64,000 nucleotides of DNA, from NCBI GenBank assembly GCA_015179125.1, contig WHVA01000240.1:62001-126000 (forward strand). The letters are read 5' to 3'. The notes below the pieces were generated by a model. That model ran no database searches. It saw nothing but the letters and a program-made list of their open reading frames with translations, and was not told the DNA's origin. The translations under genes were made by a program, and so were the position numbers. Below are positions 22,739-33,035 of this stretch, piece by piece. Origin of the DNA: Gautieria morchelliformis (taxonomy: Eukaryota > Basidiomycota > Agaricomycetes > Gomphales > Gomphaceae). Position 1 is the stretch's first letter, and every line of letters starts with the position of its first letter.

Positions 22739-24100
22739 ATGGACAACTTCACTATCGCCAACACAGACACCGTTCATCTTCAGTATTCCACACAGTGGTT
22801 TCATGGTATGTTCCATGCCAACCTCTTGATTTGTCTGAATCTCCAGTTTCAGGCAACTGGACGGACTTCTCCACCCAGCCACCAACGAACGTGTCGTTAT
22901 TGAGCTCCGATGACTTGCAAGCGCAGCTGGTGCTGAGGTTTCCGTGTGAGTATCGTACAGCATATTCCTCTCGCAATAAACAGTTGATTTGTACCGGCTA
23001 GCTCCCGCCACAGGCTTTTATTATTATGGAATGAAACGCTCGGGAGGAGGTTCGTACAGGATATGCATAGACTGCGATCCTAACCAGCCCGCTGGCCCTT
23101 TCTATACGGTTGATGCCTGGAATAAAACGGACGACGGTCACAACCCACCAGTGCGATGTCCTCTTTGATAATATACGTCTCTGCCCTCTTACTCTGCAGC
23201 TTAGGTCGTTCTCTATTCCAATCTAACTCTTTCGAATGACTTCCATACCATCGTATTGCAAAATACGAATGATACCCGAGGCCATCCGCAAGGTGTATCC
23301 CAGATTACCCTCCAGCAGTTCGTGATAACAAGCCCTAAAGGTCAGATCTTTCAGTACACATCTCTTACTGTACTTTCTGAGTAACTGCATCTAGTTCTAA
23401 GCCCCACTGTGACTGTGATTGGCACTGGTGCAGCCATCACAGCGACCACTTCGCCGGGGCCGACGTCCACCGGCGCCTCGGTTACATCTTCAACAACTAA
23501 TCCAGGCATCATTGCAGGAAGCGTCGTCGGTGCCCTCGTGGTGTTAGCCTTGTTGCTTGGTGTGGGTCTCTGGGTATTCCGTAGGCGACGAACCAGCATA
23601 CCCCCATCTATCGAAGTGGCCCCGGCCATACAAGAAGGGACGGAGCCCGATCCATTTGTTGTTCGCCCATCGCAACCTCCCCAGTCAAAATTCAGTCGTA
23701 CGTTTGATCGCCTTGGGCCGTCATTTGTAGCTGATTCGGGCATTATGACAGGAAATCAGCGGTCGGTTTCTCTTGCAGCTCCGGGACGAAGGTCCACTGA
23801 CCGATACGTTTCGGGATTGACAGGTTTTTTAACCCAGCTTCCTCGAATTCTGGTACTGTGACTTCATCAAGATCACAAACTGCGCTGTTTCCCTCCCGCC
23901 CTTACATACCACACCCACACACAGCACTGGACGCCGGTCCGGTACCACCTTCAGAGGATGGAGACACCCTTCCCCCAGATTACGCACAAGTCTTCGTCTC
24001 GCGAGCTGCAGGGTCCCAATCTCATCCAGCCGATGATGCCACGCCGCACAGAACATCAGAGCCTGCGTCCTCCACATCTTTGGACTTGAAACAAACCTGA
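22739..24100 (+). CDS. Stalked single-pass membrane protein of Agaricomycete type
   Basis: Architecture seen in many mushroom genomes: an extracellular beta-rich domain, a Ser/Thr stalk, one transmembrane helix and a cytosolic tail; function unknown. Exons read MDNFTIANTDTVHLQYSTQWF | SGNWTDFSTQPPTNVSL... | TGFYYYGMKRSGGGSYRICID...WNKTDDGHNPP | VVLYSNLTLSNDFHTIVLQ. Then a Thr-rich stalk (TATTSPGPTSTGASVTSSTT), the helix IIAGSVVGALVVLALLLGVGLWVF and RRRR as stop-transfer. Introns at about 22804, 22947, 23151 and 23341 are GT-AG and 40-60 nt. Several N-x-S/T sites suit an exposed N-terminus. The tail includes a proline-rich PPDYAQ motif, and the gene stops at 24098-24100. Confidence 0.7.
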
Positions 24101-24509
24101 CGTCCTCAGGGGAACTTTTTTTGTTTGGTAACACTCTTTTTGCCTTCGATGATTACACGTATCCGAATGCTCGGGCGGACGAGCGTTTACTATACTGGGG
24201 TATCAGTGATTTGAGATATCTAAGAGCTTTTATGATTCATTGTTAATGTTTCGAAATTCGAGTCAGAATATATACTAGAATCATATGTTTGTCACATGAT
24301 AGACTGGGACGATCTGAATCGCCCCAGGACAACAGGCGTCAGCTGTAACCCTGCTGCTTGAGTGCCGACTAAGTTTCTCAGTATTATCGGCCATCGTATT
24401 CGTTGTCTAAGCTGTAGAATGACTTCGTTTGATCTGGGTGCAAATTTGCGCCTTCTTATCTGATGCTATGTACAAATCGTATCGCGCTGGCCGAATTTCA
24501 GTATCCTGC
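24101..24509. other. Convergent intergenic region
   Basis: Between the 3' ends of the membrane-protein gene (plus) and the dehydrogenase (minus). Nothing recognised. Confidence 0.5.
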
Positions 24510-26303
24510 TTATTTGCCCCAATCATCAACCCTCTTAAGCTCAGGTGTTCCCTTCATTGGTGCGCTTGAGAACTTGGTCTCTACGAATACCTTTTCAACA
24601 CCGTCCTGACGCTTGTCAAATGCTTTGTAAAGCTTGGCCCTGTTTGTCGTGCTCGTTACTTTATCGTCAGTGAAGGACAAGATTTATAAAGCACGCACAT
24701 GTCCTCGAGCGGCACACGGTGGGTAATCATGAAGGTAGGATCAAACTTTCCAGGGATGATGTAGTCATTGAGGATCTCTTCCCAGTACCGATGCACAGGG
24801 GCTACCATTGCAATATCAGTCGATAATACTCGAACTGAGCGAACTGATGATACTCACCCTGACCATTCCCGATTAGCCTTATACCCTTTTCCATTACGGC
24901 TCCAATATTGAACTGATTGGTGTATCCGGAACTGACAGCAGAAGCAGAATATGAGCAATTGAATCGCAAGCATCTACGAACTCACTAGGCAGCGGTAATG
25001 CCCACACGACCCATCTTCCTCACAGCAACAATCGCCTCGTTCAATGTCTCGGGCACATCAGTCTCGAGCATGAGCGCCTTCTGCACCTTGTGCACTAACG
25101 TTTTCGGCTCATGGAACGTTCCTTGAATGAAATGATCTATCGTCATAAAGTAATGAATAAACAACGCGTCCGACACACCACAATCTAAAGCGACATCAAG
25201 ACCCCCCGGGACAAGTTCCAGGAGCTTTTTGGAGACGTTCGTATCAACGGAAAAATCAACCACCTCGGCTCCGGATTTCTCCTTTGCGAAATTGAGGCGC
25301 TCTGGAATGCAGTCGATACCGATGACCCGCGATGCACCCTTCAACTTCGCCCATCTGATGACGCATTGGCCGATAGGACCCAACCCCTGCAAACGAGATT
25401 AAAGCCTATTTACGGGGAAGGTAAGACCTACCCAGACGCCAACCACGTCGCCTTCCTTTACACCCGTGTCGTGGACGCAGTGGTACGAAGTTGGAACGAC
25501 GTCTGACAAATACAGGGCCTGCTCGTCGGTAACTTGGTCCGGAACGGGCAGGAGGTTAACGTTGCCAAAGGGAACCTAATCTCTCACAGATCAGTTACTT
25601 CGATAGGATAATATTATAACACTTACCCTAACGTACTCCGCTTGGCCTCCTGGAAACCCCCGGTGAAATGGGAATAACCGAAAAAGCCTTAGCAACCACA
25701 GCACGGCTGTAAACCATCAGCTGATTGTGATATGGAGAAGAACATACCCGCATCTCTTTGTCCGTACATGTAGTTTTGGAGCGACGAATTGTTGGTCCTG
25801 TCACAGAAAGAGCTCAACTTCTGCTTGCAGTAGCTACATGTGCCACAGGCAATCTGGAAACTCGCAACAACTCTTTGTCCAATGGTTAAGTTCTTGACGT
25901 TCGGTCCTACTTTCTCGACCTTTCCCATAAACTCATGACCCAAAATATCACCCTTTTGCATGGTAAGTATCTCCCCATGGAGAAGATGCAGATCGGAACC
26001 GCAGATGGTCGTTCCCGTTACTTGAACGATGACATCGTTCTCCTCTGTAATGTTAGGAATAGGGGCATCTATGAGTCGTACATCGTTGCTCCCAAACCTT
26101 CACGAAAGATTAGCTTCAAAAGAGTCACTAGTGCACAGGTAAGACGCACCATGCGAGAGCCTTCATGGTAGAGCCGTCCTCCCCAGCCTTGTACTCTGGT
26201 TTCGCGGCGGTAGGAGGAGGACCCATTTTCTATGTGATATGAGTATAGTTGCATTTGACCCTATGCAACTCACGTCTTGAATAGCATTGGCAGCAGCTTG
26301 CAT
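24510..26303 (-). CDS. Zinc-dependent alcohol dehydrogenase (MDR family)
   Basis: NAD(P)-dependent medium-chain dehydrogenase. Minus-strand exons include TTICGSDLHLLHGE (catalytic Cys), GDILGHEFMGKVEKVGP (GHE zinc motif), IACGTCSYCKQKLSSFCDR (four-Cys structural zinc loop), and then GGFPGGQAEYVRVP and NLLPVPD. The Rossmann motif is WGLGPIGQCVIRWAKLKGA with VIGID following. The C-terminal part includes DGVEKVFVETK and ends VDDWGK* at 24512-24510. This set, with the GHE and C4 loop, fits the glutathione-independent formaldehyde/threonine dehydrogenase-like branch; the substrate is not predictable. The first ATG at 26303 gives MQAAANAIQD before an intron at about 26273-26229. A second ATG (MGPPPTAAK) directly after that intron could also initiate. 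Confidence 0.85.
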
Positions 26304-26869
26304 CCTGGAAGAGCCTATACGAGTGCAGTCGTATTTTACGTTGAAGGGAACCGGAAAGTAGAAATGACCTCATCGCGAAAAAAAAGTGTTTATATGCAAC
26401 GTCTCAAGGCATACGGTATTGTGACGCAGGTCGTCCTCAACATCTTGCATCAGAATCGGCTGTACAAACTTCCAATGATATCATATCACGTGACAACGCG
26501 ACATGGATCTGACTCAGATCCCATTGATGAAGGAAGGTCATACATAATCTTGAAAGATGTATTCTTCTGAGAGGAATTGTGTGGAGTCCGCTGGCACTGA
26601 AGTTCTTGGACTCCATAAGTACCTTGATCATATAATTTCTACAGCCTGAGGATGAGAACTGGCGGGGGAAAATAAAACTTTACACTAATTGTCACTGGAA
26701 TCTAGAAGGCACAATCATGCCTTCCAATTTCAGAAGTTGAGGTCACCAGCACAAGAAAGAAGTTCATAGCTGAGAATGAAATTTGAACCCCGCAATCTCT
26801 TGTGGACATCACATATATTGTCTCTTCCTCTTCTGCCTACCCAAGTCTCATCGCGCCTATCGTCGATCT
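26304..26869. other. Divergent intergenic region
   Basis: Spacer between the dehydrogenase (minus) and the SET-domain gene (plus). Frames are short and unsupported. No repeats noted. Confidence 0.5.
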
Positions 26870-29800
26870 ATGTCGAACGATCGACCTATACCACCTTCTC
26901 AAACAGAGGTAGAAGGTTGGATGGTGTTAGGTGAATACTTTGGCCTCAGGTCCTCAGCTGTGCCAAGTGAGAGTACCATTAAACAAATTGTTCTCAACAG
27001 ATGGATCTTCAGCTCACGACTCCAATGAGTCAAACTTATCCGAGGAAGAATCTGTTGCACCAAGGAAGCGGAAGGTCACAAAAGGTTCCCTTTCACCTAG
27101 GGCTGCCAAAAGTCCCAGACTATCCATAAATGATATCTCTGTCAAATCCACGGGTCCATTATCATTTGGTAGTCAACACGGATATTCACTCGGTACTGCC
27201 AGTGCAAGTGCATCAACGATCACGCATACTGGGGCCTCGGGTAGTGGCCAGGGCAATGCCTCGGTCTCGAAGGGCGATGCATCCATTTCACTCGGTTCTT
27301 CCGGCGTGACGCGTCTCAAGAACCGTCTTCCTGGAGTTTCTAGCGCTCCTAGACCGATACAACGATCTAGCATCCCGGATGGCAATGGAAGTCATTTTAA
27401 AATTGACAGGCCAAAGGTTCCAAGGTCTAGCCAAGTGGCTTCCACAGCCCAATCGTCCGCTTCAGCATCAACGCTCAAGGCCAAGGAACAGGATCATGAT
27501 AATCGGAGCACTTCTTCAGATAGCTTACCTGAGCCCAGTGTACTTTTGCGTTCCTTCAGCAGCCCCACCACCCACAGCAAGCGGAAAGACCCCAATGTCA
27601 CCGGAAATACCAAGGACACTGCCAGAAGGAAACTCAACCGTGGTATTGCATACAGCTAATTCTACAAGCATGAAGACTCATCTGCTTTTTTAACCCTTAG
27701 CATCTAACATGGCGTCAATTACGGGGCGCCAGAAGGCGTTTAATGCTAGAACATCCAACCCCGGTATGATAAGACATGTCATTTGTGCAGCTCATTCATT
27801 GTTTTCTAGACTTAGTGACCTCTGTGAACAAGCCACACTTGGTAGATGATGCCGGTGTAATCGTCATATCCTCGGATTCGGAAGTTGAAGCGCAAATCAC
27901 TGTCAAGAAATCGTATTCACGCCATTTGCAATCGTCGACTCGTAACAACCCGGCGGATTTGGGACAAGATAATGAACAAACGACAAAGGCGTTTTTGTCC
28001 GATTCTGATGGCGCGATTGACCTGACGAATGACCAGGATATACCTTCAATACATCCGACAGAGCAGACTAGGGAAGCAAAGGGTAAAGACGACATAGGAC
28101 GATTACCTAAAACTGACGTGCCCGATACGTCCTTACGGTCTTCGATCGTTTCGCGTGCACATGTTCCAGTGCAAGAACAGTTAAAAGGATCTAACGCCGC
28201 CTCTCACGCGACGCAACCAGACAGATATATCCCCTCCGATCTTGAATCCCGACGTACGACAGCTAGTCCTGTAGTTAGGTTGCCGTTACCTGCAAATAAT
28301 GGAGATTGCTCGAACCGCCAGCTGTCCTCCAAGATATCCACACCAGTGGCGGGATCCTCCAATGCCGCGACAAAGACAATGGGTCAAACACAGCCCTCGC
28401 TCGCGGATGTAATCTCAACCTCTCTGGGAGGGACTTCTTCGACCCCCAAAGTCCACAGGCCACTTAGGCCTCTTCATGACGTTCCTCGACCAACGCAGCT
28501 CCTTCGTTCATCTTCGTCGAAGGTTGTTCCTCCCCGGAAGCTTGCGCCTCCAGCTGTGGGTACTGAGATAATCGATCTCTGTGACTCGGATGAGCCGATG
28601 GATGCCGACGATGTCCCTGCCTCAGAGCTAGTGCCTTCACGGACTCTTCGCGACTCAGCAGTGACCGGTGATCTTGCACAACCTACGGTCCCTCAAGACG
28701 AGGGGAAATCCCCCGTTCGCCTTACAAGTGTAGTTACTCCACCGCGCGTGTCGTCACCACACATTGTTCCGACTTCTTCCAGCCTCCCCAATTCATCCCC
28801 ATTACCCCCTGTGCTCAGTTCCATATCTACCGCACACCTCGAAAGCATTGACATGGACACTACCTTTGCTGATCCCTTAGCGGCCGTGACAAGCGAATTT
28901 TCAGATTATCCAAATGATATTACTTTATCTCTGGGTGATGCTGTCGAGACTAATCCCGAAGGCTCAAGCAACTGTAAACACTCAGCGAGGTCGAACTCAC
29001 CAAATCCATCAGTTAAATCCTCTGATAAGGGATCTTACGGGACTCGCTCTCCGAGTTCACCCTTGGGAAGTCTACAGGCGTCCAGGCGTTCCAGTAGCTT
29101 CGGGACAGGTTCAGCCCCGGATATCATGGCCCCCTTTTTCAGATGCATCTTGACGCGCGCAGGGATAGCACAGGGCGGGACCCTAATGTACGCCTCGAAC
29201 TTTTAGGTGGTGGTAATAATCGTATACAACCCTTCTTTCAGAAAGCTGGTTATACTGAAGAAGACATGGACCGCGAAACATTGTCCGAAGTGAGTCATGT
29301 GTTTTCCCTACTGAGGGTTTTCCGACTTGACGTGTGCCAGGGTACACCTGCCGTAACCAATGACTCTCACAGCTCTGTTAGCGAGCGGCTGTCGCCAGCA
29401 ACATCGTCTGGAATGGGTAAGTCCGCTGGCACGCGCAGCGAGACCTCGGAGCTGTCAGTTCAGCGCGCTCGGAAGACAACCCGAAAGGACACTGCGCGAG
29501 TATATCTAGATGTCGCTGAAGCCATTAGCGAATCTCATAGGCTGGAGACCATGGAGGTTGACGTGAGTGGTGTCATGATGTGAACCGTATATCTTGCGAC
29601 TTAGTGGGGATGCCGCATATATAGACACAATACGACGCGACTGTTACGACGCTGTCCAAACCACTCTCGACTGTCAAGGAACCGGACTTCTCAAAGTTGC
29701 GTGCTGACGTTCCTCCTCTCGATGGTCGTCTTTCCGCGGCAATCAAATGGCCTGCGGAGAAAGTGCCGGTTGAGCTTCACGAGATGATCAACCACCTGCC

Positions 29801-31153
29801 GCTTAACTATCATTACAACCCGCAGATGAAGCACATATTCGAAGCAATGATGGAGGAGAATACGGCAGATGATGAACCCACTTCACCTCGGATTGAGATT
29901 TACGGTGGGAGGAGCGGACCTGTCACACCCCCGTGGGAGTTCTACTACACTAACAAGGTCTTACACGGCGAGGGTGTTCCACGTTCGAACAAGAGGAACC
30001 TCGAAGGCTGCAGTTGTATAGGTCCTTGTGATCCAAAATCCAAGACTTGCGCATGTGTTAAGCGACAGATGGCATGGGTAGAAGGTGACAAAAGCGTCAA
30101 AGGTTTCCTTTACAACAAGAAGGGCAAACTGCTAGATCCAAGTCATCCCGTCTTTGAATGTAACGATGCGTGCGAGTGCTCCGAGGATTGTATGAACAGG
30201 GTCAGAGCTAGGGTTTCTCCATGTGTGGCTTTTCTGATACATATTACTAGGTCATTCAGCGCGGTCGTCGACATGGCATTTCCATTATACACACCAAAAC
30301 CAAAGGATGGGGTAAATCTTGTCCTCATGTTCAATATGCCCATATCTGACGTCATAACTTTAGGCGTTTTTGCCGACGAGAAAATTCCTCGAGGAACCTA
30401 TATGGGGATTTATGCTGGTGAAATGGTTCTCGAATCTGAGGCAAATGAGCGGGGAAAGTGAGACTTGCACTGATTGTGCTGAGTACTGACTGATGACATC
30501 CCAGACTGTATGACGAGTTTGGAAGAACCTATTTGTTTGACATGGATTTTTACCACCTTCGGAAGCTGGATGAAGACTGCCAGAAGAGATCTGGTAATGA
30601 ACCTTTGTCTCAAGCTTCCCCGTCCGGTGAGAAAGAAGCGCGATTTTCAAGCACTTACACTATCGATGCCTTTCACGTTGGCAATGTGAGTTTATAGCAA
30701 TTGGAGATCTATTGTATGACGACTCACGCACTCCTTTCTTTCAGTTCACTCGCTTCTTGGTACGCTAAATTATATGTCTGTAACTCCAAGCTAACAACCC
30801 GCCAGAACCATTCATGTGACCCAAATTGCCAAATTACGGCAAGCTATGTCAACGAACCAGACTTACGCAAGCCAAGGCTGACAATCTATACTTGCCGCGA
30901 TGTGCGTCAGGGCGAGGAGCTCACCTTTGCCTATTTCGGGACCCAAGACGACGACGAAGAGGAAGAGGCGGATGAAGTAGCCGAGCATGGGCAAGTAAAG
31001 GTGAAACTGGTATGTTCTTCGCCTATATATTTACTGTCGGCAGGCTTGTTTAACAGCTGTCATTAGGTTAAAGAAACCTCGACTCATAAAAAGCAAGCAG
31101 TTCATATACCTTGCTTGTGTGGGGCTGCAAACTGTCGTGGGCAGATGTTTTAA
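26870..31153 (+). CDS. SUV39/Clr4-type SET-domain histone H3K9 methyltransferase
   Basis: Transfers methyl groups to histone lysine. The long N-terminal half (to about 29.6 kb) is Ser/Pro-rich with a basic NLS-like APRKRKVTK and three SUMO-interaction-like motifs (VIVISSDSE, AIDLTND, EIIDLCDSDE). The catalytic part is complete. Pre-SET cysteines: CSCIGPCDPKSKTCAC and CNDACECSEDC. SET motifs: KTKGWG|VFADEKIPRGTYMGIYAGE, YLFDMDF and NHSCDPN. Post-SET: CLCGAANCRG, ending QMF* at 31153. EELTFAYFG replaces the usual FDY. No chromodomain is evident. Introns that keep frame include about 26932-27000 and 27610-27669. The exon chain around 29.1-29.2 kb is not resolved. Confidence 0.85.
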
Positions 31154-31291
31154 TCTAGTGGGCGTCGCGGTGGAGCTGTATTCTTTATGATTATCCCCTA
31201 TCACTGCTTAGATAAACCGTGTCATTGGAGCTGTATACGTACTGTAACTTGATCCAGATTTTATAATGGTTAATGAATGTCAACTAACCCA

Positions 31292-32680
31292 TATTACACC
31301 CGTTTGCAGTACCTAAGGCGCGCGTCGGATTTGCTTCCGTTTTAGCGCGCAGACTTCGAACAACGATATCTTGCTTGATATCGCTCCGATTCGCTTGAAA
31401 TTTCATATCTGAAGCTATGTGGGCCATAGCTAGGGCATAGAACTAAAAAATCCGAATAAAACAAGCATTTTTTATTTTGCATTTTGGGTGCTGAGGGGGG
31501 AACAATGTCAAGCTTAGCTTACTGTATGTAGTTCAATGCAGGTTTTAATTTTGTTTGCTACTTTGTACTAATGGTGAGAACCCACTACAGGAGAATCTCC
31601 AGAAGAGGGTGTCATAGGATTGGAGAGGAAGGGCTTAGCTTCTTCTGACATTGGATCAGTGAGATCTGACGGTAGGCGTTCATTCTCGATGTCGGATTTC
31701 CTCCTGTGTAGCATAAGCCCCGAAATCTTTGATCCCTTCCGCACCGAGTGCCAATGCACCATAAGGCAACTTCGCCGATCCTGACACGTTCTTGAGCTCG
31801 GAAACCGCGGGGGCGCACGCGTATGCGGTGGGGTGAGGGGCGCGGAGGTGCTGGGGTGGGCGAGCTGGTATAGGAGGACGGGGTGGTGGGGGAGTGGGCG
31901 GCGGCGGGTGCGGGTGCGGGTGCGGGTGCGGGTGCGGGTGCGGGTGCGGGTGTGGGTGCAGGTGTGGGTGCGGGTGTGGGTGCGGGTGTGGGTGCGGGTG
32001 TGGGTGCGGGTGCGGGTGTGGGTGCAGGTGCGGGTGCGGGTGCGGGTGCGGGTGTGGGTGCAGGTGCGGGTGCGGGTGCGGGTGCAGGTACGGGTGCGGG
32101 TGCAAGTACGGGTGCAGATGCGGGTGCAGGTGCGGGTGCAGGTGCGGGTGCAGGGACGGGTTGGGCGGCAACGCGAAGGACGCGGGGGCGGAGGTGGGCG
32201 AGCTGGTGTAGGAGGACGGGGTGGTGGGGAAGCGGGCGGCGGCGGGTGCGGGTGCAGGGACGGGTTGGGCGGCAACGTGAAGGACGCGGGGGCGGAGGTG
32301 GGCGAGCTGGTGTAGGAGGACGGGGTGGTGGGGAAGCGGGCGGCGGCGGGTGCGGGTGCAGGTACGGGTGCAGATGCAGGTGCAGGTGCGGGTGCGGGTA
32401 CAGGGACGGGTTGGGCGGCGACGCGAAGGACGCGGGGGCGGAGGTGGGCGAGCTGGTGTAGGAGGACGGGGTGGTGGGGAAGCGGGGGGCGGCGGGTGCG
32501 GGTGCAGGTACGGGCGCAGGTGCGGGGACGGGTTGGGCGACGACGCGAAGGACGCGGGGCGCACGCGTACGCGGCGGGGTGAGGGGCGCGGAGGTGCTGG
32601 GGTGGGCGAGCTGGTGCAGGAGGACGGGGTGGTGGGGGAACGGGCAGCGGCAGGTGCGGGTGCAGGTACGCGTGTCCTGG
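31292..32680 (-). repeat. Left arm of long inverted repeat (arm A)
   Basis: The outer ~500 bp are nearly identical, in inverted orientation, to 39500-40021. The shared edge is TTACACCC here and GGGTGTAA there, and similarity stops abruptly outside it. Read on the minus strand the arm carries the 3' end of a gene: KLPYGALALGAEGIKD, then an exon with ENERLPSDLTDPMSEEAKPF and SGDSPVVGSHH*. Upstream of that gene end is a greatly expanded GGGTGC-type repeat. The gene family is not recognised. Differences from the other arm are mostly CpG transitions. Confidence 0.8.
31800..32680. repeat. GGGTGC-type satellite and ~107-139-bp tandem units (G-quadruplex prone)
   Basis: From about 31907 to 32155 the plus strand is dozens of GGGTGC/GGGTGT/GGGTGCA steps. 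From 32155 on, a larger unit beginning ACGGGTTGGGCGGC repeats at about 32155, 32262, 32401 and 32526, each time followed by GGGTGC steps. Runs of three G every three bases fit the canonical G-quadruplex pattern. No stop codon arises in any frame of this repeat, so long frames on both strands (Pro-Ala, His-Pro or Thr-Arg repeats) appear by composition alone. On the minus strand a (Pro-Ala)n linker of the arm gene is the only plausible coding sense. Confidence 0.85.
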
Positions 32681-32687
32681 GACACGA

Positions 32688-33005
32688 ATGTGCCTGGGCC
32701 GTGGCGCTCTGCGGGAGTCGAGTGGTCAGACACCCTGGTATGAGGAATACGGGCCGGGATACTCATGGAAGTTGGCCACTGGGGTTATGGGGTATGGGGG
32801 AGTTGACAGGGAGCTGCTGGTACTTGACGGCGAGCCTGTGGAGCTAAGCGAAAAGGCGCGATTGAAGAACAGGGTCAGCGGATGCTTCGAAGCCTGGGGC
32901 AAGTTCATATGGAAGACGAGTGCCGAACCAAGAGAGGCTGAAGTGTCTGTGCGTGGTGTTGTCGATGGTGCAGCGCGGCAAGCCGCCTATTATGAATCGG
33001 CATAA
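32688..33005 (+). other. Open frame of uncertain meaning
   Basis: A 105-codon plus frame (WYEEYGPGYSWKLATG ... FEAWGKFIWKTSAEP) just beyond the G-rich array. Its sequence is balanced in composition, unlike the repeat. The opposite strand is also open (NFHEYPGPYSSYQG) and leads into the Pro-Ala repeat, so the minus reading may be the 5' part of the arm gene. Neither reading is assigned a family. Confidence 0.25.
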
Positions 33006-33035
33006 CCCAACCAAGTTCGACTTGCCTTACCAACA

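Noticed and set aside
31612-32766. Very long minus-strand frames of Pro/Ala, His/Pro and Thr/Arg repeats
   Set aside because: The repeat GGGTGC contains no stop codon in any frame, so frames in all three phases of both strands stay open. Only the frame continuous with the arm gene's 3' end is a plausible coding sense, and its exon chain is not established.
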